Of a DNA stretch of 64,000 nucleotides, positions 34,346 to 46,860 are shown piece after piece. The notes beneath the pieces were generated by a model. It was not told the DNA's origin and ran no database searches. It worked only from the letters and a program-made list of their open reading frames with translations. Position numbers and translations under genes: made by a program. This DNA is from Nelumbo lutea (Eukaryota > Streptophyta > Magnoliopsida > Proteales > Nelumbonaceae). Positions within the stretch are counted from its first letter, which is position 1. Every line of letters begins with the position of its first letter. The DNA is taken from contig JAKGHH010000002.1 in assembly GCA_022828595.1 (NCBI GenBank), forward strand, positions 75,178,383 to 75,242,382, in the 5' to 3' direction.

Positions 34346-35064
34346 TCTCTGAGTTGAAGTATGATAGTGGTATTTTTACAATTTCTGTTCTTTAGCATAA
34401 TTTTCCTTCTGTAGATCTTTTATTTAATTATAAAAAAGTTTTCTATTTTTCGTAACTTTAGGACTGGATTTTCATAGTTACATACAAACATACCGGAAAA
34501 AAGCCCTTGCGATTTGTTAAACACAAGTGAAACAAAAGAACCATTTTATGTCCCATCTATAATGAAAAAACAGAGCCTAATCAAATATTTCTCCAATTTA
34601 GCATTCTGTCATTAAGAATCTAATGCATTTTTAAGTTACTGGTGAAATGTCAAATAAGCTATCCCCCCTATTTTTCCTGATTCGTAAATTGGTGTCCCTC
34701 CTTGGTACTGAGATATTATGAAAATCATTGGTAACCAAAATAGGCTAAGAAGAAATGGTGCAACCTCACCCCTTTGCTTGAACCAGATCACCACCAAAGG
34801 AAGAACAGATAAGTCCAGCATTACCAAATCCCTATCACCCTAGAGCAAAATCAGTTCACAATTCCATAAAGCCTTAACACCAACAAATGCAAGATTTAAA
34901 CACAGAACTCCCAAGAAATATAGAGATGTAGATAAAAAGATGCCAAAATGACACTCTCTTCTGGAAAAAAACCTCAGTGGACTTTCTAAAAAGTACATGT
35001 TTGCAAAATCTTAAATGGTAGTCGAACAAGAACACCATCATTAGCAAATTTTGAACCATCATAC
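34346..35064. other. VPS13 intron 10, proximal part, nothing recognised
   Basis: AT-rich intron between the LINE end and exon 10, without any coding trace that I can support. Confidence 0.4.
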
Positions 35065-35283
35065 CTGGGCTTCAAATGTAAAACTTTGCATATTAAAATC
35101 ATTGTTGGTATCTGCTGCAGCAGTAGCTAAGGTATCAGATGATCCATGCAAATTTCTCTGACTCTTTGTATCACTATTAGAAGTGAAACTTTCTAACAAT
35201 AAAATGTTGACACCATCTTCTACTGAGACTGAATAGCTACTATCATTGCTCAAGTATGTACGCTTCCTCAAAAGGTCACCATT
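35065..35283 (-). CDS. VPS13: VPS13 exon 10
   Basis: 219 nt, phase 0/0, residues 820-892. It starts NGDLLRKRTYLSNDSSYSV, a conserved stretch directly after exon 9 in plant VPS13, continues as a serine/asparagine-rich linker, and ends NMQSFTFEAQ before GTATGA. Confidence 0.9.
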
Positions 35284-35408
35284 CTAACAAATAAACAAAG
35301 AAAACATAGCATTTTAAATAGATAAAAAGTACATCATGGATGAAGAAATGACTTAACTCTGGAATATTATGTGAATATGTCTAAAACAATAAAAGCATAT
35401 AAGATGAC

Positions 35409-35699
35409 TGTTAGTGTCGACTGTATAGGGGTAGTTTTGTCAATTTGTTTATGTTTGGTGTGAGATGTCATGTTTAAGTTAAGTGATGTGTCCCATACTT
35501 AAGTAAGGGCACAACGGACCTTTTGTTATTCATTAGAAAAAGTATAAATACAATCTGGCCAACTAGGGAGAATAGAATTCTCTCTCTAGTTCAAACCAGG
35601 TTTTCCTTGTCTTCTCTTCTCTTCTTCTCTCTCTATCCTTTTTAGCTTTCTGCTACTGATATTTCTTACTGAATTCAAGTGCAAGTCTGAACTTTATCA
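35409..35699 (+). repeat. 5' LTR of copia C
   Basis: 291 bp, TGTTAGTGTCGAC...CTTTATCA, with a TATA-like AGTATAAATA at 35541. Confidence 0.94.
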
Positions 35700-36334
35700 T
35701 GGTATCAGTGCAACTGTGACAAATACAGATCTAGGGTTTTCCAGATTTTTGCATCATCAGTTGGAAATATGGAAAAGGGCTGAAAAGGAGAGGTCGCCTT
35801 TCCCTATGGAGGTTTTCATGCCTCCAGTTGGTGGTTTAGTGGGTGTTTGTGGTGGTTTGTAGGGAACCCTCTTAATCAATGGAACGAAGAGGGCTGTTTT
35901 GGGTGGTGCAGTGGGGAGTCGAGGGCAGGTTGTTTTTTTGTTGATCGAATAGGTGGATTGTATGGGTGTTTCAGTGTGAATTGAGTGGTTGGTGAGTGTC
36001 TATGCTGAGGTAGGTTTGTGGGGTGGATTCAGGTAGGTTTGTAATGCTGAGAACGAAGAGTGTCAACAACTGTTGTTGCTGAAAACCATGACTGTAGGTG
36101 TTTCCACTAGTGTGTAGTGTGGTGAGAAGTGGCTGTAGGTGAGAAGTGAATAAAAAGTGTGATATACAGGTGAAAAAAAAAGGAAGGAAGAAAAAAAATC
36201 AGATATGGGGATAGTATTGAACACAAATTTAGTGTCAGGGTTCCCACCGATTACCAGAATGTTCAGATGATTCTCAGGACTATAGTGATTGGGAACAAGA
36301 AGATGCACTGATTATGACCTGGTTGTGGAATAGG

Positions 36335-36610
36335 ATGGAACCCAAGATCAGTGAGAATTTTATGTTCTTAGATACAGCCAAGGAGATTTGGGACCATGCC
36401 AAGAAGCTGTACTCAAGACAAAACAACAGTACTAGAGTGTACCAGCTTTATCAGGAGAATTTTATGGAATAGTATGGAACCCAAGATCAGTGAGAATTTT
36501 ATGTTCTTAGATACAGCCAAGGAGATTTGGGACCATGCCAAGAAGCTGTACTCAAGACAAAACAACAGTACTATAGTGTATCAGCTTTATCAGGAGTACT
36601 TTAATCTACA
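36335..36610 (+). pseudogene. gag of copia C with 139-bp tandem duplication
   Basis: The stretch ATGGAACCCAAGATCAGTGA occurs at 36335 and 36474. The duplicated part encodes MEPKISENFMFLDTAKEIWD, the gag motif shared with elements D and E. Confidence 0.9.
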
Positions 36611-36799
36611 ACAAGGTAGTCAAAGTCTTGAGGAATACTATGCTAGCATGAAGAAACTTCGTAATGAGTTGAATGTGAACCATCCCCTCACTTCTTATGT
36701 TAAGATTCAAATACAGTAGAGAGAACAACTAGATGTAACCAGATCTTTTGTAGGGCTGAAACCTAAGTAAGAACCAATGAGACCTTCTCTCTTGTAGTT

Positions 36800-38067
36800 A
36801 AAATTGGACCAGCTCGTGTTATGATATCTCTAACTACTATGTATGATTGGCCTCTATTTCAGCTTGACATCAAGCATGCCTTTTTACATGGTGATCTCCT
36901 TGAGGTCTATATGGAACAACCACCGGGGTTTGTTCCTCAAGGAGAGGATGGTAAGGTGTGTAAACTAAAGAAGGCCATTTATGGACTTAAATAGTCTCTC
37001 ATGCATGGTTTGGTAGTTTCAATGAAGTGATAAAGAAGCTTGGCATGAAACAGTGTCAGGTTGATCACTCAGTATTCAACTATGATTCGAATGTTGGGAG
37101 GATTTTACTAGTGGTATATGTAGATGATATTGCCATTACTGGCTGTGAAAGATTGCAGATTGATAGGCTGAAGTGCTTTCTATAGGAACACTTCCAAACA
37201 AAGGACCTTGGTAAGTTAAAATATTTCTTGGGGATAAAAGTAGCAACGTTTAAGCACGGTAGTAATTTGTGTTAGAGGAAATATGTTCTTGATTTGTTGT
37301 AGGAAACAGAATTGCTAGGTGATAAACTGGCTGAAACACCTATGGAACCAAATACCAAGTTGAGTAGTGATGTGGGTGAGGAGTTTAAAGATCCTGGAAG
37401 GTACAAGCGGTTGGCAGGCAAACTAAACTACCTAACCATTACTCGGCCAGATATTTCATATGCAGTTAGTGTGGTGAGTCAGTTAATGCAAAATCCCCGG
37501 GTTCCACATTGGGGTGCAGTTCTAAGGATTGTAAGGTATTTGAAGGGAGCTCCTGGTCATGGCTTGTTATACAAAAGTGGAGGAAATCTTGAAATAGAAT
37601 GATACACCGATGCTGATTGGGATGGTTTTGTATCTGACAGAAGGTCCACTACAGGTTATTGTACCTTTCCTAGGGCTAATTTGGTGACATGAAAAACTAA
37701 TAAGCAGACAATGGTGGCAAGAAGTAATGCAAAAGCTGAATACATGGCACAAACAACTTGTGAGCTAGTGTGGTTGAGATATCCTCTATAGGAGATGGGG
37801 TACTCAATTGACACTCCCATGAAACTTTATTGTGACAACCAAGCTGCAGTCCACATCTCTTCTAATCCAGTTTTTCATGAGAGAACAAAACATAGAAGAG
37901 TTGATTGTCACTTTGCGAGGGAGAAAGTGCTTAGTGGAGTGATAGCCACTGCATGTGTTAACACAGGAAATCAATGGGCAGACTTGTTCACCAAAGGGTT
38001 GAGTCGGGGAAGAGTGGCCTACATATGTAACAATCCAGGACTATATGATATATACTCACCAACTTGA
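36800..38067 (+). pseudogene. Reverse transcriptase and RNase H of copia C
   Basis: Motifs: MYDWPLFQLDIKHAFLHGDL, QPPGFVPQGEDGKVC, intact active-site box YVDD, TRPDISYAVSVVSQ, and RNase H with [20 protein letters not shown]. Several in-frame stops (for example after GLK near 36990 and within the RNase H). Confidence 0.9.
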
Positions 38068-38074
38068 GGGGGAA

Positions 38075-38349
38075 TGTTAGTGTCGACTGTACAGGGGTAA
38101 TTTTGTCAATTCGTTTATGTTTGGTGTGAGGTGTCATGTTTAATTTAAGTGATGTGTCCCATACTTAAGCAGGGGCACAACAGACCTTTTGTTATTCATT
38201 AGAAAAGTATAACTACAATCTGGCCAACAAAGGAGAATAGAATTCTCTCTCTAGTTCGAACCAGTTTTTCCGTCTTCTCTCTCTATCCTTTTTAGCTTTT
38301 TGCTACTGTTATTTCTTATTGAATTCTAGTGCAGGTCTGAACTTTATCA
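38075..38349 (+). repeat. 3' LTR of copia C
   Basis: 275 bp, preceded by the polypurine tract ACTTGAGGGGGA. Shorter than the 5' LTR because part of the CTTCT-rich run is lost. Confidence 0.94.
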
Positions 38350-39139
38350 ATGACCAAATCCATGTAACAAGCAAATTCAATTTTCTCAAATCTAGTCGGG
38401 GATGATGCAGACTGACTAGTAACAAATGAACTACGGGATAAGGATTTAATGATGATTCTAGCAATAAACATAAGAATTGATCAGAGTAATAATGGTTCCA
38501 GGCTAAAACTCTAATAATGTAAGTATAGGGATGCAATTTTTTGAATGAAATTTTATGGCCATATTTGAAATTTCTACAAAAGGATTAAAATTCCCTTTGT
38601 GGGAGAAACAACCAAAATTCAAGAAATTAGGGTTTTAGGTGGAATTTTGGAATGAAATTTGATAAGATGATAAGTAATGATTATCTATGAAGATGACTTA
38701 ATGTGAAAGTAATCAGAAATGGTCAAAAACCAAAGGAAGATACATGAAACAAGAAATTTTAATTTTTTAAAACAAACATAAGGAAAATGTATCAAGATCA
38801 AGTCAAGTCATTTAGCATTGTTTTATGAACATCTTTGATGGGCACAGAAGATAGTATGGGGCATGAGAATAGCTCACCACTCTTATCATAAGCTCTAATA
38901 ACTCAAATAAACTCAATTCACTTATTCATCATGTTTTTGGGATGAACCAAACCCATTTAATTTTATTTAAATGGGTCATTAAGAGGTTAGCAGGTTAGAT
39001 AGTTTGGGTTGAAGCTCCACCAAAAGCCAACCTGCCCAATTTCCACCCCTAAGCCTTGCTCCAACTAAATGGGGTTACACGATCCTGTTTAGCCACTCCA
39101 CTCTGCTCAATGTTGGTGTTAGTGGAAATATCAGCAATC
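38350..39139. other. VPS13 intron 9, AT-rich part with an RTE-like tail
   Basis: Mostly featureless. On the minus strand at about 39040-39100, ACCCCATTTAGTTGGAGCAA resembles the 3' tail of RTE-type LINEs or the SINEs that share it. Confidence 0.35.
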
Positions 39140-39990
39140 CAAATAATACGCAAAAACATAGAATGCTATTTATGTAATGACAAAAGATGCATAGATAGAC
39201 CCTTATAAATCATTATCTTGTTCTGAAAAGGAAGTGATTGGACATGACGGGGTGGCTGGAGATGGCGGGAATGTTTTCAAGAACCAAGAAGTTTATCTGA
39301 GGGGATGGTGATTTCCTATAGGGGTCAAAAGCCGGAGGGGAGTCTGGAAGAAGACGTGAAAACATTTAATACAGTTAGGAGATTCAGAACTCAAAAGAAT
39401 AGAAAAAAAATCAGCAGGCAGTTCCAGTTTCAAAAGTCCTTGCACGGTTAAAAGGAGGTTTACATAGCATTGGGCTTAATAAGCTCATCAAAAAACACAA
39501 AAGATCAAAGAGAAGGTGACTAGAAGATTGTTCTCAAAAAGCTGATAAAAAGAGTTTTTGAGTGGGAGTCTTGGTGGGATTCGGTGGTAGGTGTGGGTTT
39601 CTGGCGGGTGATGATATTGGTTTGTAGGGTCTGGGATTTTGCCTTAGTGTTGCAGTTTGGTTTTTCTTGTTTTTTGCTGGTTTGCAAGGATTTAATAAAA
39701 ATTGTTCTATTTTATCTTCAGAAAAGAAATAATCAAAACTACATGATACAGTGAGTTTAAGCAAATTTTAAAATCATAATAGATCAACTAAATAATTTAT
39801 TATACAATAAAAGCCAAGATTCAATAACATCATGTTTAAAAAGAATTTGCAGTTGGCTCAAAGTGATAATCATGTCCATGAGGTCGCCAATAACATTGCT
39901 ACTCCACATACTAAAACATTGTCACCAACTTGTGTGATGATACTATCTTTTGTACTCCACATAGCACCCATAGATTTTATTGGGGAATAC
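39140..39990. repeat. AT-rich dispersed repeat (family Z) split by an insertion
   Basis: Pieces at 39140-39222 and 39720-39990 match the continuous copy at 42530-42820 (AAAGATGCATAGATAGACC; ATCAAAACTACATG). The interval 39223-39720 interrupts the match and is a separate insertion of about 500 bp, GT-rich on the plus strand. Confidence 0.55.
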
Positions 39991-40905
39991 GTTCATTCCA
40001 ACAATATTTCGTGTAGGTACCAATGGAAATTGAAATATGTAGTGGAAATATTAGAAATTTTGGGAACATCAAATATTACATGTATATATATAGATATACC
40101 ATTAAATTATGTATGTATGTATGTATATTTGTTTTCAACTATTACATGGATTACATTTCTAACAATTATTCCTAAAATGCACATCTGCATGAGTTCATTC
40201 TAATTAAGTTAAATGCTTACCAGGACTGATTTTTTTACAAGCATTTATCAATGTTAATTTATCCAAGGTGAGACTTCAGATAGACATAAACCCAAGGACC
40301 CACCTTCACAAATAGGTGCATATTTTATTTCAATATATCTTAAAGATTCTTTTCATTGAAAAAGTATATATTGCATTTGTCATCCTCTCATTTGTCCATT
40401 TTCTCCAGTGGAAATCATGCACACCATATAAAAGTGAGAAAGCTGGGAATACATATAATGCCAATAAAGAATCATAAATCATTATAAAAATACTACAGAA
40501 ATTACTACAGACTTTTTGTATCTCCTCTTGAATAGTGATGAAGATACCTGAACAATATCATGCCACTGGCAGTTCAGGAGATAAACCTATTTTCCAACTT
40601 AATATATCAACTGGATAACCTACATTGTCCAGAACATATATGTGTAGGAAAAGAGACCATATTTTCTAATTGTATGGTAATAACAGCACACTGGAATTAA
40701 CAGTATCTATTTCCCTTGATTCCATTATGCCTAAATGAGGTACTGCACAATATTTCCCATAGACATAATACAAATACTATTATGCCATCGTCCAAACACC
40801 CTTTATCATGCCCAATAGATCTTGACACCAGGAAAAGAGTAGACAATTAAAGATGAACTCGGTACTATGCAAAGGGATATATAAATCAAAAGGGAACATA
40901 CATAC

Positions 40906-41580
40906 CTCAATTTTTACATTCATGAAACGCAACTTTTTGCTATGTCCAATAACAATGATAGGATGTAATCTTGAAGATGATATTTCTTTCAGATCAATTT
41001 CTTCACTCAAACAGATTGTCCCTCCACAACCATCATATATGTATTCATCAACCCCAACAGCATCAGCTATTAACTGCTTACATGGAGATAGATGGACAAC
41101 ATCATCTTTCTGCTTGTAAAGAGGTGATGAGAGTATGATGCTGTTATTTCTAGTTAATGGATCATTGTTGGGATCCAAAGTTTCCTCCCTACCAGTTATT
41201 GCTCCCAAAGATGGCACAAAAAATTCAACCACTGCGAGAAGAAAATCTAAAATAACAAGTACACGAAGCTGCTGGATGCGAACAACAAGTGAGCAAGAAG
41301 ATGAGCGTAGTCTGTAGTCCATCAATAGCATAGTTGAAATAGGAACATCCATATCATGGGAAGCTTCAGGGTCCATCCTCACAATTTCACTTTTGTTCAA
41401 AGAAACAGGAACATTTCCAGCAGAACTTTGCCTGAGTACATCTGAGGAGGATCCCAGCATCAGGTGCATTTCAGACTTCGTATCAGGGCGAATGTCCAGA
41501 ATAGAGAATAAAGGGATAGTTATATAAATATCTGTTTCAGACAGTGAACTCATCCGATAAGATACCCAAAGCCCTTCCAG
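40906..41580 (-). CDS. VPS13: VPS13 exon 9
   Basis: 675 nt, phase 0/0, residues 595-819. It runs from LEGLWVSYRMSSLSETDIYI to HPIIVIGHSKKLRFMNVKIE before a GTATGT donor. It contains a leucine/valine-rich segment (SLVVRIQQLRVLVILDFLL) like the repeated strands of the lipid groove. The open frame continues past the donor, but that extension is intron. Confidence 0.92.
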
Positions 41581-42225
41581 CTGCAGAAGTATAAGAAATA
41601 CATCAGAAATATAGGAATTCACATCAGAGAAAGGATGGAACTTTTGAAGAATAAGTTTGAAATACAATGAAAGGTATAAGAACCAATGGTGCTTTTTCCA
41701 AAGCAAGAGTATATAAAGAGGCGGATGCAGAAGAAAAGGAGGTAATGATGGATGAAGGGCACCACATTGCTAAACCCTTCCTATAGAACAGGTGGTATAT
41801 TGTAAAGTGCAAGCAAAAAAGCCATTACACCTGCTCTTTAGCAACAGTTATAAGGCAATTACCAATGAGAATCAAGAAGATGGAGGAAAAGAATATGAGA
41901 GGACTAATTGCGGGTAATGCTAACAGGAAACCTTTTTGTTACTTTCCAGTTTCTAATACCCATAGGAGGAGTAAGAGGAAGCTTGAGAAAGTTATTTCAA
42001 AATCTACATATTGTAGGGGAAAACAGAGTAGGGGGTGAAATGTGTTTGATCAGTGCTTTGTTCTTTCAGTGTAGTAGATGGCACATAGGTGGCTCTAGCT
42101 TGCATACTTACTGTACGCATCCCCTTTTTCCTAATAAATTTCATAATTAAAATAAAACAACATGCATCAGGGGACTGATACAAAAATGACAATTCAATGA
42201 TGCAGAAAAAAACAGAAGTACTTAC

Positions 42226-42498
42226 AGCAACACGAGCTAGAGGTGACTCTTCATCAATGCCATTGCACAAGTCCAGTAAGGCATAGTTGACTTCAACCGC
42301 CATTATAGTAACAGTACGTGACAGTAAGTTCTGGCTATTTATATTCACCTTGTCAGTCAACAAGCGAATTGTATCTGTTGTATCTGACATTTTGCGAAAG
42401 CTAGGTGGTAGTCTTGGCTCTTCAGACATATTCATGATTGCACAATCAAGAATAACATGATACTCCTTATTAGACATCAATAGATGTAATATACCAAC
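42226..42498 (-). CDS. VPS13: VPS13 exon 8
   Basis: 273 nt, phase 0/0, residues 504-594. It encodes VGILHLLMSNKEYHVILDCA, and later NINSQNLLSRTVTIMAVEVN and ESPLARVA before a consensus GTAAGT donor. The 6.5-kb intron before it is full of copia fragments. Confidence 0.92.
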
Positions 42499-42529
42499 CT
42501 GTTAAATGATTGATCAAAAAGAAATATAA

Positions 42530-42820
42530 AATATAGAAATATGGAAATATTGCAAAAAATATAGATACGGTCAAAACATTGTGAAATATGAAAAAATATA
42601 AAATCCTATTTTATGCAATGATAAAAGATGCATAGATAGACCATTCTAAATTAACTTGTTTCAAATCATCAAAACTACATGGAGTGAGTTCAAGAAAAAT
42701 TTAAACTCATAGATAGTACAAATGATTAAAATAGATCAACCAATTAATTAATTATACAACAAAAACTAAGCTTTACCTTCACATTTGAAAAAGAATTTTG
42801 ATCTGGCTAAAATCATAATT
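42530..42820. repeat. AT-rich dispersed repeat (family Z), continuous copy
   Basis: It shares AAAGATGCATAGATAGACC and AATAGATCAACxAA-type stretches with 39140-39990, and a weaker match with 48100-48370. No coding capacity. Confidence 0.55.
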
Positions 42821-43035
42821 ATGTCTGTTGAGTTGGGCCGATTTCTTGTTATTGAGCCCAGTTATTTATCTTTTAATTTTAAGTTGTTAAGTTAGGAAGT
42901 TATTGGGCTTTAGGCCCATTAGTTTATGTTTTGAAGTTGCGACTGTTCAGCACAGTTAAATATAAGGGAAATGGAAGTATAGAAAGGTATAAGGCCAGGC
43001 TGGTTGCAAAAGGGTACACACAAACTGTTGAGACA
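42820..43035 (+). mobile_element. Copia scraps: LTR piece fused to RT piece
   Basis: An LTR-like stretch (GGGCTTTAGGCCCATTAG) runs into GSIERYKARLVAKGYTQT, a reverse transcriptase motif. There is no gag or integrase between them. An inverted match to the LTR part lies at 45890-45955. Confidence 0.6.
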
Positions 43036-43123
43036 CAAATAAAGGGAATATAAGTGTACAAGAAAAAGCCATGTCAGCCTTTAAAGAACATAACTAACAG
43101 CCAACCACAGATAGGAGGAGAGA

Positions 43124-44510
43124 TCAATTAAGAGACTTGGTTACAGAACAATTAAGAGACTTGGTTAATCTGCTAATAGACATAAGGTTAAAAGGGAACT
43201 TAGGGACATATAAAACAGATGATAAAGACGAGGAGAGATCAACATCTCCAGCACCACAGATAGGAGATGTAGAACCATTAGCAAGTGTAGTTGTATGAGA
43301 TGTGGAGGAGCGAGAAAGGGAAGAGAATACATCAAGAGTCCCAGACATATGGTCCGAGGCTCCAGAGTCAATGATCCAGTGTGAGGCTCTGGAAGCTAAG
43401 CAAGCCATACCTGAATGGGCAAGTGTAGCGGTGTTCTGCAGAGATGTTTGAAGGAACTGCTCATATACTGCACGCGGTACACTCACCATTTCCTTCTCAG
43501 AAGCACAAGCAGATGTGGAGGGGATTGGGTCAGTTTGCTGACTTTCAGTAATTCTGCCACTACCCTTAGTCATAGCATGGTTAGCCCAAGTAATGGGTGG
43601 ACCACGCAAAGCATAGCAGAAATTAACTATGTGCCCCTCTAAACCACAATGTGTACACTTTCTCTGGGCATTACCCCTTCCTTTTCCACGGCCTCCCCCG
43701 GAGTCCCGGCCTCTAGTCCAACCACTAGCCCGGTTAAACATGTGACCACCACAGTTGCTTGGGAGTCCACTACTGCCACCACCACTTCTATTTTCACGAC
43801 CACCCCCTTTAGTCACTACCAAACCAGATCTGTCAGAGAGAGAAGAATGTTGTACCAACTCAATGGATGTCCTCTTAAGACAGGCAAAACTTCTTCAAGT
43901 GAGGGGAGAGCAGACCCCCCCCCCCAATATTTGTGCTCTGACAGGCTCATACTCAGCCTTCAAACCCACAAGAAACCTTGTCACAACAAGTTGCTCACGT
44001 TGTTGTTGTTAGATCTGAACATCTAAAGTTAGAGGGTGATACACATTGAGCTCATTACGGATGTTCCTAAAACTTGCATAGTACTCTTCTAAGCTTTGAC
44101 TCCCTTGCTTCAAATTGAAGTACTCTTGGTACAACTGATACACCCTAGTTGTATTGTCTTGTCCAAAGTACAGCTTCTTAGCAAGATCCTAGATTTCCTT
44201 ATTTGTATCTAGGAACATGAAGTTCACACTAATCTTTGGTTCCATGTTGTTCTCGAGCCATGTCATTATCTTTGCATCTTCTTGTTCCCGGTCACTGAAC
44301 CTAGGTGAATCAGAGGGAGGTTTCTCCTCTCACACATGTTTTACCTTCCTCTTGGCCTTCAAGAACACCTTCACAAATTTTTCCCATGGTACATAAGTAT
44401 CACCATTCAACTTGATGAATGTCACTTGAACACTTAGATAGTCTTGAGAAAGCATGACACCTGTTTTGTTGAAATTCCCATTTTCAAATGAAGCCATCTT
44501 AATTATTTCA
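43124..44510 (-). pseudogene. Copia D gag and protease
   Basis: Minus strand. gag start with VTFIKLNGDTYVPWEKFVKV, glycine-rich linker, zinc knuckle CTHCGLEGHIVNFC, protease HWIIDSGASDHMSGT and YVPKFPFNLMSISRLTKSLN, where it breaks off. It is the same family as elements C and E. Integrase, RT and 3' LTR are absent. Confidence 0.85.
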
Positions 44511-44879
44511 CCTTCAAATATACAACACAACCTCACACTCTTTCACGAGACTTATCTCACTTATAACACCACCAACTCCAACTTTTTCAAATGCACATTA
44601 CACACCACACACTAAGGCTGAAATCATTCAGTCATCACATCAAACACCTGGGTTGCACACTGCATAACCATTCACCATCAACACACTAAAGCTGAAATCA
44701 TTCAGTCATTACATCGAACACTTGTTCTTCATACTGCAGAACTGATTACACACAGGGTCTAAGAGTTCACTTTTAAATATTTAGAATCATAGATACACCA
44801 ATTACCACAACACAACCACCACCACACCACTGCTGTCGTGAACTTCAGCAGTCGACAACTCTTCTTTCAGCAATGGTCT

Positions 44880-45340
44880 TTCTTGTAACTCTATGATTTT
44901 GAATAAATACAAGTGGGTCGGCTACGGGAGAGGTGATTTTGAGACTCTCTTCTGGTCTGGCCGAACTCTCTTTCTCTTCTTCTTCTTCTTCTTCTTCTTC
45001 TTCTTCTTCTCTACTTCAACCTAGAATCTACTAGGGTTTACTTACATGGTATCAGAGCTGTAAGGTCGTATTCTCCGTCTTTCTTGCTGCTGTTCTCTTT
45101 CTGGGTTCGCCGCCAACTTTCACAGTCATCTTCATTTTTCGACTGACCTGAGTGGAGGTTCGATAAGGGGCTGAAAAGGAGATGTCGTTTTGTGGGCCTG
45201 GAGGTGAGAATGCCTCCGGTCGTTGTTGTGGTGGTCGTTGAAGTGGTATACCAAACCCTCTATTCAATGTACGAAGAAGGCTGAAGGTGGCCAGGTATGA
45301 ACACTGTTGTTGTTTGTCCAAGTAAGGGACTGTGAATGCT
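44880..45340 (+). mobile_element. Copia LTR end, primer site and leader, plus strand
   Basis: LTR-like sequence with a TATA-like AATAAATACAAG, a (TTC)n run at 44975-45010 and the end GGTTTACTTACA at 45046. TGGTATCAGAGCT then follows as primer site. The leader (GGGCTGAAAAGGAGATGTCG) resembles that of element C. Opposite in orientation to the gag next to it. Confidence 0.65.
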
Positions 45341-45459
45341 TTTTTTTTTGTGGAGCTCGGTGTGACTGATATGCATATCAGTAGTAGTGTTCCTCTGCAT
45401 TTGGGACACAACATAAACTCAGATACAATAGACCTTTCACTCTTAAACAAATAAACCAG

Positions 45460-45955
45460 AATGACCAAAATACCCCTGACTCAAGCATTCTAACGCTGAC
45501 TAAAGGGGCCTCGTCAGTCCAATATTTTACCTCGTCAGTCCAATAATTTAACAGATCCACCAATAAATCCAAAAACTGGGTTTACTTGAGATCTTCGATC
45601 AGCCTCTTAAATCACCATGCAGTTGGCCGATCTAGGGCTGCATGAGAAAACAACTCAAGGAACCTTTGGCCTGCTTAGATACCAAGTAGAAATCAATGAT
45701 TGCAGATTTAGTTGAATTCCTTGTGAAAGGAAAGAAGAGGAAGATGAAGATTTCAGCAGTAGAGAAGAAAAGAGAAGGAGAAAAGAGTATGAAGTCAACC
45801 GGGATTCTTAGATTAACCCTAGCCGCCAACCCCTCATTATAATTTATACTTAACTTAAAGGATGAGATATTAGAAGGATGCCCTTAGTAGGGCGGCTACT
45901 AATGTAGCTGAACAGTCACAACTTAAAAACATAAACAAATGGGCCTAAAGCCCAA
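45460..45955 (-). mobile_element. Copia LTR-like remnant, minus strand
   Basis: Read on minus: GGGCTTTAGGCCCATTTGTT, TATA-like TATAAATTATAATG, then a purine/pyrimidine-rich part. The first 60 bp are an inverted copy of 42898-42955. Confidence 0.5.
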
Positions 45956-46499
45956 CCACGGAACCACCAAGGCCAGAACCGATCGTGGAACCGACCCTTA
46001 CAGGGTAGGCACCAGGTTCTGCCATGAAACCAAACAGAACTGACCCATGCTCACCCCTAATAGCTAGGGCTAATCCCTGCTGCCACCACATTAAAACTGG
46101 AAGTGTGCCTCTGAAATGGAACAAATTAGCCCAAGATCTTGCCAAAAAAAGAGTCTGAAGCACTTGTTTCTACCAAACATGTCATGAACAACCAAAGGTT
46201 CCTCACAAGGTTATACTATATGAACCACCTCTAGGAGATGAGACACACCAACATCAGTGCTTTCTAACTGACTGAGTACCAACATCTCCAAGAGATGCCC
46301 ACACAAAAAGGAACTCCCACCACAACCAAAAGTAAATGAATCTCATCTCTGGGCAATCATACCCATGTAGAAAAATTCTGAGAAAATAGTAAAGGTTGCA
46401 CATTGGGTTAAGGCCACAGAACTGTTTAATTCTATTTCCATGGACAGCATTATAAATGGATGGAATTGACTGGCAAATCCGTCCAAAAATAAAAATGAG

Positions 46500-46860
46500 C
46501 ATTTAAATGAAACCACCAACAACAAATCAATTGAAAATGAATTTTGATGGTTGTAGCTTGTGGAAGCCCAGAGTATTAGGTGTTGGATGAGCCTTTGCAC
46601 TAGTAGAAACCCCGTTGCTTTATTCTCTGGACTCTAGATGGAGTCTGGACCAACAGCAACTTTCTGAAGGAAAAATTATTATCTATCTTGAAACAACCAA
46701 GATAAGAGATAATCTATGTTTCAAAAAGATATAGTGGAAAGGGACTCTAAGGTGGTGATAGGCTGGATGAGGAGCAGCAATCAAGGGTTGTGGCAGCAGA
46801 GACATTAAATGAGAGAAATCAGATTCTTGATACAGGAAACGGTGTATATGAAAACCCATA
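46500..46860 (+). mobile_element. LINE RNase H fragment, strongly decayed
   Basis: One frame reads KMNFDGCSLWKPRVLGVG where plant LINEs have LNFDGSSxGNPGxxGxG. Downstream reading is broken by several stops. No other LINE part nearby. Confidence 0.45.

Larger units (their letters stand above)
35409..38349 (+). mobile_element. Copia element C, internal deletion derivative
   Basis: 2,941 bp with both LTRs (about 6 percent different by eye), primer site TGGTATCAG at 35700, and the perfect target duplication ATGAC (35404-35408 and 38350-38354). The leader and part of gag are joined at about 36.8 kb directly to the reverse transcriptase. Zinc knuckle, protease and integrase are gone. Antisense to VPS13, intron 9. 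Confidence 0.95.
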
